A stretch of 64,000 bases of DNA, from positions 1 through 64,000 of the forward strand of contig NZ_SMJU01000009.1 of assembly GCF_004348825.1 (NCBI RefSeq), read 5' to 3'. This DNA comes from Arundinibacter roseus. GTDB lineage: Bacteria; Bacteroidota; Bacteroidia; Cytophagales; Spirosomataceae. The first letter of the stretch is position 1. Each line of letters starts with the position of its first letter. Under the pieces are notes generated by a model, which was given only the letters and a program-made list of their open reading frames with translations, was not told where the DNA came from and did not search any database. Shown piece by piece: positions 16,395-26,122 of the stretch. The position numbers and the translations under genes are program-made.

Positions 16395-17048
16395 ATGTTG
16401 AAAAAAGAGCGATTTCGGTTTCTAATCGATTATTTTACGTCCCACTTTCCTGAACCCGAAACAGAACTTAATTATCGGAACCCCTACGAACTGCTGATTG
16501 CCGTTATTTTATCTGCACAATGTACCGACAAGCGGGTTAATCAGGTTACGCCTGCGCTCTTTGAACGCTTTCCTGATCCGCAGGCATTGGCCAACTCCAA
16601 TGCGGAGGAAGTTTTTACCTACATTCGCTCGGTATCTTATCCAAATAATAAAGCCAAACACCTCGTCGGAACGGGCCGAATGCTCGTTGAGGAGTTTGAT
16701 TCCGAAATACCCGCAACCGTCGAAAACCTGCAACGGCTACCGGGCGTTGGTCGCAAAACGGCAAACGTCATTGCATCTGTAATTTTCAATCAGCCTACTA
16801 TGGCGGTTGATACGCACGTATTTAGGGTTTCGCATCGAATCGGCCTTGCCCCACTGACCGCCACAACGCCCTTGGCAGTAGAAAAACAACTGATGGCGCA
16901 TATCCCCAAAGCACTTGTTCCCAAGGCTCATCATTGGTTAATTCTGCACGGACGCTATGTATGCGTGGCGCGCAGTCCCAAATGTCAGGAGTGCGCCCTT
17001 ACGTCTATCTGTAAGTACTTCGCAAAAAATGGCATCCCGCATAAATGA
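16395..17048 (+). CDS. nth: Endonuclease III (base-excision repair)
   Basis: The 217-residue DNA glycosylase/AP lyase removes oxidised pyrimidines. It has the helix-hairpin-helix LPGVGRKTA (115-123) with catalytic Lys121, catalytic Asp139 in VDTHVFR, and the [4Fe-4S] ligands Cys190, Cys197, Cys200, Cys206 in the standard C-x6-C-x2-C-x5-C spacing. ATG 16395 gives the normal length; the frame is open back to 16311, but that would start upstream of the terminator hairpin. Confidence 0.95.
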   Translation: MLKKERFRFLIDYFTSHFPEPETELNYRNPYELLIAVILSAQCTDKRVNQVTPALFERFPDPQALANSNAEEVFTYIRSVSYPNNKAKHLVGTGRMLVEEFDSEIPATVENLQRLPGVGRKTANVIASVIFNQPTMAVDTHVFRVSHRIGLAPLTATTPLAVEKQLMAHIPKALVPKAHHWLILHGRYVCVARSPKCQECALTSICKYFAKNGIPHK

Positions 17049-17089
17049 AAATCAGGATTTTTGACCCAACAATTCCAACGTTTTAAGGC

Positions 17090-17127
17090 TGCAACTACTC
17101 TTCTTCTGAGAGAAGCTTGCGGTTGCA
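17090..17127. repeat. Imperfect hairpin in the nth-FKBP intergenic region
   Basis: TGCAAC (17090-17095) pairs with GTTGCA (17122-17127), with an inner CTTCT/AGAAG. It is not followed by a T-run. The 208-bp gap 17049-17256 shows nothing else clear; the region before 17257 is AT-rich and presumably holds the promoter. Confidence 0.3.
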
Positions 17128-17256
17128 TGAAAATTTTCCAGTCTATCCTGCGTTATTTTCAGTACACTTTGCGTAATACTCATTAGCATCCCGTGACCGA
17201 TAGGAAATCATTTTATCTCTTAATTTTTTAAAAAGTAAATAATTTAATCAATCTGT

Positions 17257-18135
17257 ATGAAGCGTATTCAAAACCGTTTTTTTCTACTTGCCCTAGTGGC
17301 TTTAAGCATGACCGCCTGCAACAACAATGATCTGGTCAGTAAAGAAGAAGACGCAATTACTGAAAATGAAGATAACATTCAAAAATACCTGACTACCAAT
17401 AATTTATCGGCCACAAGAGATTCATCCGGACTTTACTATGTCGTCAAAGAAACCAATCCGCAGGGATTAAAGCCGGGAATAGGAGATGAGGTATCGGTCT
17501 ACTATAAAATGTACACAATGGATGGGTATGTCGTTGACAGCACAGAAACATCCAAGCAAAAACCACTTGTTTTTCCATTTGGCGCCGGACTGATCCTTCC
17601 GGGCATTGAGCGTGGCCTTAGCCTCATGCGTTCGGGCGAGAGCTATACGGTTCTTATGCCGTTTTACCTTGGTTTTGGAAATGTAAATTACGAAGGTATT
17701 CCGGCTTATTCGGCCATTCGGGTAGAAATGACACTAGATAAAGTACGCACCGAAAGTAAGCAGGTTACGGACTATATTGAGTCGAAACAATATGCCGTTT
17801 CCGAAATCACGCCTAGTACGCTACACATCATTCGTCAGAATGTAGTCACCGGCGACACGCTTGGCCGAGGCAAGCAGGTAACTGTAAACTACTCAGGGAA
17901 ATTACTTAATGGAACCGAATTTGATAAAGGTTCCTATTCATTCAACACCGGGTCAGGTGCCGTAATTCCGGGCTTTGACGAAGGGATTCGTCGCATGAGA
18001 AAAGGTGAAAAAGCAATTCTCGTGTTTCAATCATCCTTGGGATATGCGCGTAGAGGTGCACAAAACCAACAGACAGGAGCGTATGTAATATTGCCTTATG
18101 CTCCGCTGGTTTTTGAGGTAGAGGTTGCACAATAA
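17257..18135 (+). CDS. Lipoprotein with two FKBP-type peptidyl-prolyl isomerase domains
   Basis: The 292-residue protein has a lipoprotein signal with lipobox SMTAC (Cys21) followed by NNND. Two FKBP domains follow, roughly residues 60-165 and 180-292. The second keeps hallmark residues such as VTVNYSGKLLNGTEFDKG and VIPGFDEGIRRMRKGEKA; the first is more divergent. It probably catalyses proline isomerisation in the periplasm and so helps fold exported proteins. GldI of gliding Bacteroidota is a related type, but I cannot claim it is the GldI orthologue. A terminator follows. Confidence 0.85.
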   Translation: MKRIQNRFFLLALVALSMTACNNNDLVSKEEDAITENEDNIQKYLTTNNLSATRDSSGLYYVVKETNPQGLKPGIGDEVSVYYKMYTMDGYVVDSTETSKQKPLVFPFGAGLILPGIERGLSLMRSGESYTVLMPFYLGFGNVNYEGIPAYSAIRVEMTLDKVRTESKQVTDYIESKQYAVSEITPSTLHIIRQNVVTGDTLGRGKQVTVNYSGKLLNGTEFDKGSYSFNTGSGAVIPGFDEGIRRMRKGEKAILVFQSSLGYARRGAQNQQTGAYVILPYAPLVFEVEVAQ

Positions 18136-18172
18136 TATTTGTAATGCATTGAAAATTAGGTATTCAGGGAGC

Positions 18173-18204
18173 GGCTGTCTGTGTTAAACGGGCAGCCATT
18201 TTTT
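18173..18204 (+). terminator. Terminator after the FKBP lipoprotein gene
   Basis: GGCTGTCTG (18173-18181) pairs with CGGGCAGCC (18189-18197) through nine pairs, including three G-U type, with a 7-nt loop and a T-run directly after. Confidence 0.65.
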
Positions 18205-18313
18205 ATTTTCGGCGATAAATAAAACGTAGATTCAGGAAATAATCTCTATTTTAATATAAATCCTGAGTGATAAGCCGAACCTAACAGACGATGGGCAAGG
18301 TTATTCATACATC

Positions 18314-19165
18314 GTGAAAATCAAGGAACACTTTCATCATGGCCCCGTGCAGGGCTTTCGTTTGGGCTACTCCCCCGTCCGATGGATCGCCCCGTTTTCG
18401 GTGTGCATGTACTACCTCGATGGATTGCTGGTCGATACCGCCCAACGACACATGCAACCTGAGGTATTGGATTTTCTCAGGCCGCTGCCCGTGCAGCAAA
18501 TCGTGCTCACGCACTATCATGAGGATCATTCGGGCAATGCCGATTTTTTACGCAAGCAGTTTCAGGTTCCGCTTTATGCCAGCCAACTTACCGCTGAGCG
18601 CGTGGCGCATTCGTTCCCGATTTTACCGTATGAGCATTTTTGGTTTGGGCAAATTGAGCCGTGTTCGGATGTATTGCCTTTACCTGCGCAGATACACACG
18701 GAGCATTATCAGTTTCAGTGTATGCACACACCCGGACATTCAGACGATCATCATATATTGTATGCACCCAAAGAGGGCTGGATTTTTTCGGGTGATTTTT
18801 ACATTGGTAAATTGAAAATTTTTCGCCGGGGCGAAAATATCCGGCAGCACATGCAGTCGGCCCGTTTGGTATTAAATTTGGATTTCGACACGCTCTTTTG
18901 TGGACATAACCCTGTTTTCAAAGGTGGGAAAAGCGCACTTCAAGCCAAGTTGACTTATCTCGAAACAATTTATGGAAAGGTAGAAGACCTGTACAGGCAA
19001 GGAAAACCGGAAGGTACCATTCAGAAAGAACTTCAAATGAAAGAGACGATACTAGTTAAATTTTTAACTTTTCAGGACGCCTCGGTTCGCAACATCATTC
19101 GGTCTGTTATTGAAAATATTCAAATAGATGAGCAAAATAAAACTTCCGTAGCGAAAGTCAATTAA
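18314..19165 (+). CDS. MBL-fold metallohydrolase
   Basis: The 283-residue protein has the metallo-beta-lactamase motif THYHEDH (His67, His69, Asp71, His72), then HTPGHSDDHH, FSGDFYIG and FCGHNPVF, giving a full two-metal site. It has no signal peptide and probably acts in the cytosol as a hydrolase; the substrate is not evident. The likely start is GTG at 18314. It ends 63 bp before dnaG, and the dnaG promoter lies in that gap. Confidence 0.7.
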   Translation: MKIKEHFHHGPVQGFRLGYSPVRWIAPFSVCMYYLDGLLVDTAQRHMQPEVLDFLRPLPVQQIVLTHYHEDHSGNADFLRKQFQVPLYASQLTAERVAHSFPILPYEHFWFGQIEPCSDVLPLPAQIHTEHYQFQCMHTPGHSDDHHILYAPKEGWIFSGDFYIGKLKIFRRGENIRQHMQSARLVLNLDFDTLFCGHNPVFKGGKSALQAKLTYLETIYGKVEDLYRQGKPEGTIQKELQMKETILVKFLTFQDASVRNIIRSVIENIQIDEQNKTSVAKVN

Positions 19166-19171
19166 CACAAA

Positions 19172-19179
19172 TACCTTTG
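19172..19179 (+). promoter_or_regulatory. Predicted -7 box of dnaG
   Basis: TACCTTTG is an exact TAnnTTTG match, placing transcription start about 45 nt before the dnaG ATG. A clear -33 TTG is not seen. Confidence 0.45.
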
Positions 19180-19228
19180 TACAGGTCTCAAAGAGGCACC
19201 AGTACTTTTATCTAAAAAACCCTGAGCC

Positions 19229-21205
19229 ATGCGCATAAATCCTGAAACAGTAGAGCGGATCAAGCATGCCGCCGACATTGTAGAAGTGGTGGGTGATTAT
19301 GTAGCACTTAAAAAGCGGGGAGCCAACTATACGGCTTGTTGTCCGTTTCATAATGAAAAAACACCCTCTTTTAATGTAAATCCGGCTCGACAAATCTACA
19401 AATGCTTTGGTTGCGGCGCTGCTGGCGATCCGGTCAAATTTGTGATGGACATCGACGGCATCGGCTACGGCGAAGCTCTGAGATATCTGGCTCAAAAATA
19501 CAGCATCGAAATTCAGGAAGAGCGCCTGACCGACGAGCAGGAACAGCGGCAAAATGAGCGCGAGAGCCTGTTTATAGTCCTGAATTTTGCTAAAAACTTT
19601 TTTGAAGATCAACTGCTTACTACCGAAGAAGGGCAGTCCATTGGCCTGAGTTATTTTCGGGAACGGGGATTTAATGATACCACCCGAAAAAAGTTTGAAC
19701 TCGGGTACAGTCCCGAAGCCTGGGACGCCCTGGCTCAGGCCGCTCTTGCCAAAGGATACAGCGCGGAAATTCTGGAAAAAGCGGGGCTTTTTATTCCGCG
19801 TGAGGGCAGCGCTACGGGTGGGTATGACCGTTTCAGAAGTCGTGTAATTTTTCCGATTCATAGCGTAGCCGGTAAAGTAATTGCTTTTGGCGCCCGGATC
19901 ATGAAAACCGATTCTGCCGCCAAAGGACACCAACCCAAGTACCTGAACTCTCCTGAAACAGCGGTTTATCATAAAAGTGAAGTTCTGTATGGGATTTTTC
20001 AGGCAAAAAATGCCATACGGCAGGCAGATGTTTGCTACCTCGTGGAAGGCTATACGGATGTAGTTTCGCTGCATCAGGCAGGCATCGAAAATGTAGTGGC
20101 TTCATCGGGGACTTCCCTAACAGTAGAACAAATCCGGCTCATTGGACGATTTACTCCAAATGTCACTATTCTATACGACGGCGATGCAGCAGGTCTTAAA
20201 GCGGCCCTGCGTGGGCTTGACCTCGTACTGGAAGAAGGCCTGAATGTCAGTATCGTCACTTTTCCGCCGGGCGAAGATCCTGATAGCTATGTACGGCTTA
20301 TTGGTACGGAAGCATTCAAAGACTATTTGCGAAAATCTGCGCGTGATTTTATCACCTTCAAAACCACTACCCTGCTTGCCGATGCGGGCGAGGATCCTTT
20401 TCGCAAAGCGGCTGTCATTGGGGAGGTTGTCGGGAGTATTGTGCGCATTCCGGATGCCATTCAGCGGCAGATTTTCTTTCATAAAATTGCTGAGATGATG
20501 CGGGTAGATGAGCAAATGCTCATTTCGGAGGGAAACAAGCTGTTGCGAAAACAGAAAGAAACCCGGCCAAACACCCAATCGGGAAAGAATGAAAAATCTG
20601 AACTAAATGGTCCCAACGATGTGGCTGTTGGGGAAGTTGAGAATCGGCAGGAACCCGTTTTGGCACCCACAGTTAAGGTATTGCAGCGCGACCCGGTTGT
20701 TCAGCACGAACAGGAGTGTATCCGGTTATTGATCAATTTCGCTTCATTTGAACTGGAACCTACCGTTTCGTTATGTCATTATATGCTCAGCGAACTGACC
20801 GGAGTCGAGTTTCGGCAGCCTTTGTACAAACACGTATTGACGGTTTTTCGGGAATCTTTCAGTCGGGGAGAAATTCCGGAAACTGATTATTTTGTCAATC
20901 ATCCTGATCCGGACATTCGCAGCGAAGCCATTGACCTCGTAACGACCCGCCACCTGCTGAGCGATCAATGGAAGGATAAATACGAAATTTTTGTACCAAC
21001 CGAACTTGATAAACTGCATGACCTGGCATTCACCAATATTTTACGTTTGAAGAAAGGGTATAATGAACTAGCCATGCAGGAGATTAGAGAGCAGCTGCAA
21101 AAAACCAAAGATGAAGCAGAAACGAATCTTTTGCTCCATCAATTTATGACACATAAAAATATTGAAAAAGAAATTGCCAACTTGCTCGGGAGTGTTATTT
21201 CCTAG
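19229..21205 (+). CDS. dnaG: DNA primase
   Basis: The 658-residue protein makes RNA primers at the replication fork. The CHC2-type zinc ribbon is near the N-terminus (Cys37/38 and His41 in ACCPFHNEKTPSF; Cys59 and Cys62 in YKCFGCG). The Toprim catalytic core has VEGYTDVVSL near 270 and LYDGDAAG near 315. The C-terminal 200 residues are the helicase-interaction region, separated by a polar linker near 440-485. Length is normal for the family. Confidence 0.96.
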   Translation: MRINPETVERIKHAADIVEVVGDYVALKKRGANYTACCPFHNEKTPSFNVNPARQIYKCFGCGAAGDPVKFVMDIDGIGYGEALRYLAQKYSIEIQEERLTDEQEQRQNERESLFIVLNFAKNFFEDQLLTTEEGQSIGLSYFRERGFNDTTRKKFELGYSPEAWDALAQAALAKGYSAEILEKAGLFIPREGSATGGYDRFRSRVIFPIHSVAGKVIAFGARIMKTDSAAKGHQPKYLNSPETAVYHKSEVLYGIFQAKNAIRQADVCYLVEGYTDVVSLHQAGIENVVASSGTSLTVEQIRLIGRFTPNVTILYDGDAAGLKAALRGLDLVLEEGLNVSIVTFPPGEDPDSYVRLIGTEAFKDYLRKSARDFITFKTTTLLADAGEDPFRKAAVIGEVVGSIVRIPDAIQRQIFFHKIAEMMRVDEQMLISEGNKLLRKQKETRPNTQSGKNEKSELNGPNDVAVGEVENRQEPVLAPTVKVLQRDPVVQHEQECIRLLINFASFELEPTVSLCHYMLSELTGVEFRQPLYKHVLTVFRESFSRGEIPETDYFVNHPDPDIRSEAIDLVTTRHLLSDQWKDKYEIFVPTELDKLHDLAFTNILRLKKGYNELAMQEIREQLQKTKDEAETNLLLHQFMTHKNIEKEIANLLGSVIS

Positions 21206-21259
21206 GCTCAAACCTTTATTAAATTTTACCTGTAAATCAAATCTATCCTGTACAAACCT

Positions 21260-22117
21260 ATGTTAAAAACAATCCTCAAACCTGCCGGACTTTTGCTGGC
21301 CGCTGGTCTTTTTACACTTTCAACACAGGCACAAATTGCCACCCCGCAAGCAAGCCCTGCGGCTACGATAAGTCAGGCCGTTGGCCTTGGAAAAGTTTCG
21401 GTAGAATACAGCCGTCCGTCATTGAAAGGCCGAAAAATGTTTGGTGCTCAGGTACCATATGGTAAAGTGTGGCGCACGGGTGCCAACAAAGTCACCAACC
21501 TGATTTTGTCAGAAGACATGCTTGTGAATGGGCAAAAAGTGGCCGCTGGCACGTACGGTCTTTTCACCATTCCTACGGCTACAACCTGGACGATTATCAT
21601 CAGCAAAGATGCCAACATTTGGGGCGCTTATGAATACAAAGCCGAAAACGACGTGATGCGGTTTGACGTAAAAGCTCAGAAACTTGCAAAAAGTCAGGAG
21701 CATTTAACCATCGAGTTTACGGAATTCACTCCTGCTGAAACCAACGTTGTAATTAGCTGGGAAAATGTTGCGGTGAAGTTTCTGATTAAAAATGATCCTG
21801 ATGCAAAAATTATGGCCGAAATAGAAAAGAAAATGGCGGAGTCCGATATTTCTGCGGCTACCTACTCAGCTGCTGCCAACTACTATTTTGACACAAACCG
21901 TGATCTGAACAAGGCGCTTACCTGGGCAACCAAGGTAGTAGAACAGGATCAGAAATACTGGACGTATTTTCTGAAAGCAAAAATTGCGGCCAAAGTTGGA
22001 CAGTGCGATGTAGCCACTGATGCCGCTACCAAAGGTCTTGCTATGGCCAAGGAAGCAGGTGATGATGCGTATATTCTGAATAATCAGAAAGTACTTACTC
22101 AGTGTAAAGGCAAGTAA
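21260..22117 (+). CDS. Exported DUF2911 protein with helical C-terminus
   Basis: The 285-residue product has a signal peptide ending STQAQ. Residues about 35-165 match DUF2911, with YSRPSLKGRKMFG, YGKVWRTGANK and YGLFTIPT. The C-terminal 90 residues are helical and TPR-like. DUF2911 proteins are common in Bacteroidota but have no known function. It follows dnaG after 54 bp and precedes the YCF48-like gene by 32 bp, so the latter two are probably co-transcribed. Confidence 0.75.
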   Translation: MLKTILKPAGLLLAAGLFTLSTQAQIATPQASPAATISQAVGLGKVSVEYSRPSLKGRKMFGAQVPYGKVWRTGANKVTNLILSEDMLVNGQKVAAGTYGLFTIPTATTWTIIISKDANIWGAYEYKAENDVMRFDVKAQKLAKSQEHLTIEFTEFTPAETNVVISWENVAVKFLIKNDPDAKIMAEIEKKMAESDISAATYSAAANYYFDTNRDLNKALTWATKVVEQDQKYWTYFLKAKIAAKVGQCDVATDAATKGLAMAKEAGDDAYILNNQKVLTQCKGK

Positions 22118-22149
22118 AAAGAAGTCCATCTCTCCAAACCGGAATTTTC

Positions 22150-23277
22150 ATGTCCTGCAAAAATTGTACAAAACTGCTCACCGTCCTGACCCTGTTTGTA
22201 GTCCTGCTGCTTCATAAAGCCAGCCCTGTATCGGCCCAATGGAAGGTCATTAACCTGGAAACCAAAGCGAATTTCAGAGCGGTTCATGCGCCAAAATCCC
22301 GCGTGTGCTGGATTGGTGGAAGCGGTGGCACCGTGCTGCGAACGCAGGATGGCGGCAATGTATGGGACATTATGAACGTTCATGGGGCCGATTCACTTGA
22401 CTTTCGGGACATTCATGCCTTTGACGAATCTACGGCCATAGCCATGAGTGCGGGTATGGCACAGGAGGGTAAAGCCAAAATCTACCGTACCGAAAATGGC
22501 GGCGATTCGTGGCAGTTGGTCTACCAAACTACGCAGGCGGGCGTGTTTCTGGACGGTCTTGATTTTTGGGATAAAACGCAGGGAATTTGTTTTGGTGATC
22601 CGGTTGACGGTCGATTTTTCGTTTTGTTAACCGATGATGGCGGCCGCAGTTGGCAGGAACTACCGATGGCTCAGCGCCCCGCTGCCCTGGATCAGGAAGC
22701 AGCCTTTGCGGCAAGCGGAACGTCGTTGATTGCCGTTGGGAAGAGTCAGGCATTTATCGTTACTGGCGGCGGTCAAAAAGCCCGGGTTCTACGTTCCGAA
22801 GATCGGGGCCGTAGCTGGCAGGCATCCGAAACACCATTACCTGCCGGCCCGACGAGCGGTTTGTTCGGGGTGCGATTCTGGTCTAAAAAACGGGGAATTG
22901 CCGTTGGCGGAAACTATCAGGAAACTGCCGATGCTGCACCCAATGTATTGCTGACCAAGGACGGCGGCGTCAGTTGGAAACTGAGCGGAGCAACTTCTCC
23001 CGCCGGACTCAAAGAAGCCGTTGGATTATACCATTCAGAATTTTTCAACTACGGCGGCGATAGGCGGTCAACCGCAAACCATCGCTATGCGTTGGTTGCC
23101 GTTGGGCCTTCGGGAAGCGGATTCTCAACTGATTTTGGGAAAACATGGACGACTATTTCCAAAGAACCCTTCCATGCAGTAAGCTTTGCCGGGCCCGATG
23201 GCTTTGCGGTAGGAGGCAAGGGATTGGTAGCGACTTTTACCAAAATCCCTAAAAAGCGCAAGAAATTTACGCGTTGA
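22150..23277 (+). CDS. Exported YCF48/BNR-repeat beta-propeller protein
   Basis: The 375-residue protein has a signal peptide ending SPVSAQ. It then shows repeated sialidase-type Asp boxes: RTQDGGNVW, RTENGGDSW, LTDDGGRSW, RSEDRGRSW, LTKDGGVSW and a last STDFGKTW. This predicts a six- or seven-bladed propeller of the YCF48/photosystem-II-stability type, which in non-phototrophs has no fixed role. Catalytic sialidase residues are not evident, so sialidase activity is unlikely. It is probably in one operon with the DUF2911 gene, ending at the terminator at 23307. Confidence 0.75.
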   Translation: MSCKNCTKLLTVLTLFVVLLLHKASPVSAQWKVINLETKANFRAVHAPKSRVCWIGGSGGTVLRTQDGGNVWDIMNVHGADSLDFRDIHAFDESTAIAMSAGMAQEGKAKIYRTENGGDSWQLVYQTTQAGVFLDGLDFWDKTQGICFGDPVDGRFFVLLTDDGGRSWQELPMAQRPAALDQEAAFAASGTSLIAVGKSQAFIVTGGGQKARVLRSEDRGRSWQASETPLPAGPTSGLFGVRFWSKKRGIAVGGNYQETADAAPNVLLTKDGGVSWKLSGATSPAGLKEAVGLYHSEFFNYGGDRRSTANHRYALVAVGPSGSGFSTDFGKTWTTISKEPFHAVSFAGPDGFAVGGKGLVATFTKIPKKRKKFTR

Positions 23278-23306
23278 TTTGGTTCTCAAATAGCATAAGT
23301 ACTACA

Positions 23307-23346
23307 CAGGAGTCGTCTCAAAAACTGGGACGACTCCTGTTTTTTT
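23307..23346. terminator. Bidirectional terminator between the YCF48-like gene and ypdA
   Basis: CAGGAGTCGTC (23307-23317) pairs with GACGACTCCTG (23329-23339) over 11 bp; a T7 run follows on the plus strand. It serves the YCF48-like gene, and the stem lies just past the convergent ypdA stop. Confidence 0.85.
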
Positions 23347-24352
23347 AAATCCTTTCAATCAATTCTTTTACCTTCCGCACCGTGCGGCCGGCAAGGTGGT
23401 CGGCAATGGCGGCGGCGTGCTCGCGCCCGTTTTCAATAAATACTTTTTCGGTAAAAATTCCCGCCATCACCGTTCCGCATACGTACAATCCGGGCACATT
23501 GGTTTCAAACGTTTCGCGGTCGTAGGAAGGCACGTTACTAACCGGGTCCAGGGTTACGCCGCATCGCTGTAATAAGGTAGCATCGGGAATATAGCCGACC
23601 AGTAAAAAAACAAAATCGGCGGTGAGCGTTTCCTGCTCACCTGTTTCAAGATTTTCAATAACCACATGATCCGGCCCGATGGAACGGGCAATGCTGCTGA
23701 ATCGGGTTTTGATTTTCCCTTCCTTTACCCGATTTTTTACGTCAGGAATCAGCCAGTATTTTACTGTTTGCCGGAAGTCCGGCTCTTTATGGACGAGCGT
23801 AATATTCACATCGTGGCGATACAGTTCCAGGGCCGCCTCAACGGCCGAATTGGAGCCACCCACAATCACTACGTTAGTGTAGGAATATTTGAAAGGCTCG
23901 TCGTAGTAATGCGACACATGAGGCAATTCTTCTCCCGGAATGTTTAGCAACCTGGGCACATCAAAATAGCCCGTAGCGAGTACCACGTTTTTTGCCTGAT
24001 AAGTCTCTCCGGTAGGTGTATAGACCAAAAAAGTACCGTCTTCCTGCTTTTCAGCACGATCGACCGTTACGAAAAGTTTAAAATTCAGATGAAAATATCC
24101 GGCTACTTTGCGGTAATATTGCAGCGCTTCATCACGATTGGCCTTTACGCCCGAAATAGGAAACGGAATTCCGCCGATTTCAATGTTTTCAGCCGTAGAA
24201 AAAAAGCGCATCCGCTTTGGGTAGCGGCGAATGGATTCTGTAATGCTTCCCTTTTCAAGAATGAGATGATCCAGTCCGTTGCGGGCTGCTTCTATGGCCA
24301 TAGCAAGGCCGCAAGGGCCTCCACCGATGATTAGTACGTCGTAGCAATGCAT
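23345..24352 (-). CDS. ypdA: YpdA-type bacillithiol disulfide reductase
   Basis: The 335-residue flavoprotein has an FAD motif GGGPCGLAMA at the N-terminus and a NAD(P)H motif VGGSNSAVEAAL mid-protein, but no CxxC redox pair, as in YpdA. YpdA reduces bacillithiol disulfide with NADPH; bacillithiol is used by many Bacteroidota. ATG 24352 gives MHCYDVLIIGGGP, the expected N-terminus; the open frame to 24442 is not needed. It is divergent from pabB. Confidence 0.85.
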   Translation of the reverse strand: MHCYDVLIIGGGPCGLAMAIEAARNGLDHLILEKGSITESIRRYPKRMRFFSTAENIEIGGIPFPISGVKANRDEALQYYRKVAGYFHLNFKLFVTVDRAEKQEDGTFLVYTPTGETYQAKNVVLATGYFDVPRLLNIPGEELPHVSHYYDEPFKYSYTNVVIVGGSNSAVEAALELYRHDVNITLVHKEPDFRQTVKYWLIPDVKNRVKEGKIKTRFSSIARSIGPDHVVIENLETGEQETLTADFVFLLVGYIPDATLLQRCGVTLDPVSNVPSYDRETFETNVPGLYVCGTVMAGIFTEKVFIENGREHAAAIADHLAGRTVRKVKELIERI

Positions 24353-24450
24353 GAGTAATAGTCTAAAAATACACTTATGCAACACGCCCCCCAATCGAAT
24401 GGTTTCTGAACTTTGGCGCAAATCAAACTGTTTTACAGGCATTCTATCAA

Positions 24451-25515
24451 ATGATGGTTCAGTTGAAAGCTTCTGCGCAAGATTCCCAAAATACCTTTGT
24501 TTCGTCCCTCAATTCGTGGGGGCAACAGAAGATTCCGTTCGTTTTCATCATGGACTATCTGGGCCAAAAACCACAGGCATGGCGCCTGGATGAAGCTGAT
24601 CCGGCAGTTCTGTGTTTCAACTTTAATGGATTTAGTAATGATTCGTCAGCGGACCTGACACTTTCTTTGCCAGACTATTTTTTTGAAGCTTATCCGCTTA
24701 CGTTTGAAGAGTACAAGAAACGCTTTGACTATGTAATTGACAACATTCGGCGGGGTAATTCTTTTCTGGTCAATTTGTCGGCACCTACGCCAATTGCCAC
24801 CAATTTATCTTTACCGGATATTTATCAGTTGAGTCACGCTCCCTTTCGGTTTTGGCTGAAAGATCAGTTTGTTTGTTTTTCGCCGGAGTTGTTTATAAGA
24901 ATTGACGGAAAGAAGATTTCCTCATTTCCGATGAAGGGCACGATACAGGCAGATGTGCCCAATGCTCCCGAATTGATTTTGGCTGATGCCAAAGAAGCCG
25001 CCGAACACGCTACCATCGTGGATTTGATCCGAAACGACCTCAGCATGGTGGCCCAAAAAGTTTGGGTAGAGCGCTACCGCTATCTGGATCGGATTCAGAC
25101 CAATCAGAATGCGTTGTGGCAGGTAAGCTCAGAAGTAGCCGGACTTCTACCTGATGAGTTTGACGGTACTTTTGGGGATATTTTACTTCAATTACTGCCC
25201 GCAGGCTCTATTAGTGGCGCACCCAAGCCCTCTACCATGAAGATTATTTCCGAAGCAGAAGGCTATGAACGTGGCTATTATACCGGAATTATGGGCTATT
25301 TTGATGGTACCGTCTTTGAAAGTGCCGTCATGATTCGGTACATTGAGCAGCAGCCCGGCGGGCTGATTTTTAAAAGTGGCGGCGGCATTACGGCCCAAAG
25401 CCGCGTTGAACCCGAATATCAGGAATTATTGGATAAAGTTTACCTGCCTTTTTCTTATGCCCCATCTCCCGCTCTGCATAGAGACTATTTGTGTAAAAAA
25501 TCGCCAATGGTCTGA
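24451..25515 (+). CDS. pabB: Aminodeoxychorismate synthase component I
   Basis: The 354-residue chorismate-binding enzyme aminates chorismate on the way to p-aminobenzoate and folate. It keeps FPMKGT, ATIVDLIRNDL, GSISGAPKPSTM and GGGITAQSRVEPEYQE. The protein is shorter than E. coli PabB, mainly at the N-terminal half. The next gene encodes the lyase that completes the pathway, which supports pabB over anthranilate synthase. Two adjacent ATG codons (24451, 24454) are possible starts. Confidence 0.85.
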   Translation: MMVQLKASAQDSQNTFVSSLNSWGQQKIPFVFIMDYLGQKPQAWRLDEADPAVLCFNFNGFSNDSSADLTLSLPDYFFEAYPLTFEEYKKRFDYVIDNIRRGNSFLVNLSAPTPIATNLSLPDIYQLSHAPFRFWLKDQFVCFSPELFIRIDGKKISSFPMKGTIQADVPNAPELILADAKEAAEHATIVDLIRNDLSMVAQKVWVERYRYLDRIQTNQNALWQVSSEVAGLLPDEFDGTFGDILLQLLPAGSISGAPKPSTMKIISEAEGYERGYYTGIMGYFDGTVFESAVMIRYIEQQPGGLIFKSGGGITAQSRVEPEYQELLDKVYLPFSYAPSPALHRDYLCKKSPMV

Positions 25516-26068
25516 CTTATTACCCTGGCATCAGGCGCGTATGAACCGCACCCGGGCGGAAATTTGGGGAGAAAAGCAAGCTATTTTTTTGACTGATTTT
25601 CTCCCAATTCCTGAGGAGCTGAGTGTCGACACCCATAAGTGCCGAATTATCTATGGATCTCAGATTTTGCGGGCAGAATGGGAAAAATACGAACGACGCC
25701 CTATTAAAAGTATCCGGGTTGTGGAAGATAATTCCATTAATTATTCCTATAAATATCAGGATAGAGAATCCCTCCAAAGTTTGTTTGAAAAACGGAGCAG
25801 CTGCGATGATGTGCTGATCGTAAAAAATGGATGTATTACCGATACATCCTACGCCAACGTGGCGTTTTTCGATGGTTCCATTTGGCAAACTCCACATGTG
25901 CCACTTTTGCCCGGCACGCGGCGAGCCGATTTATTGGACAAAGGAATTATTGAGACAGCTGCTATTACGATACCTGACCTCAGTCGCTATTCGCACATCC
26001 GATTACTAAATGCCATGATGGACTGGGACGAAAGTCCACTACTGCCTATTCAGGCTTTACAGTACTAA
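25457..26068 (+). CDS. pabC: Class IV aminotransferase fold, aminodeoxychorismate lyase
   Basis: The 203-residue protein (ATG 25457) resembles PabC: IETICVKNRQW at the N-terminus, HQARMNRTR, then DTSYANVAFF and PLLPGTRRADLL, where class IV PLP enzymes bind substrate and cofactor. It would release p-aminobenzoate and pyruvate from aminodeoxychorismate. The gene overlaps the end of pabB by 59 bp in another frame. It is short for the family. A usual catalytic Lys position is not obvious to me, so activity is inferred from context. Confidence 0.75.
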   Translation: MPHLPLCIETICVKNRQWSDLLPWHQARMNRTRAEIWGEKQAIFLTDFLPIPEELSVDTHKCRIIYGSQILRAEWEKYERRPIKSIRVVEDNSINYSYKYQDRESLQSLFEKRSSCDDVLIVKNGCITDTSYANVAFFDGSIWQTPHVPLLPGTRRADLLDKGIIETAAITIPDLSRYSHIRLLNAMMDWDESPLLPIQALQY

Positions 26069-26104
26069 AAAAAGCCGATCCTGAACAAGAATCGGCTTTT
26101 TTAC
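26067..26104. terminator. Terminator after pabC
   Basis: AAAAAGCCGAT pairs with ATCGGCTTTTTT around a short loop, starting at the pabC stop. It can also serve the convergent surface-protein gene. Confidence 0.8.
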
Positions 26105-26122
26105 TTTATTATTTATAAAACT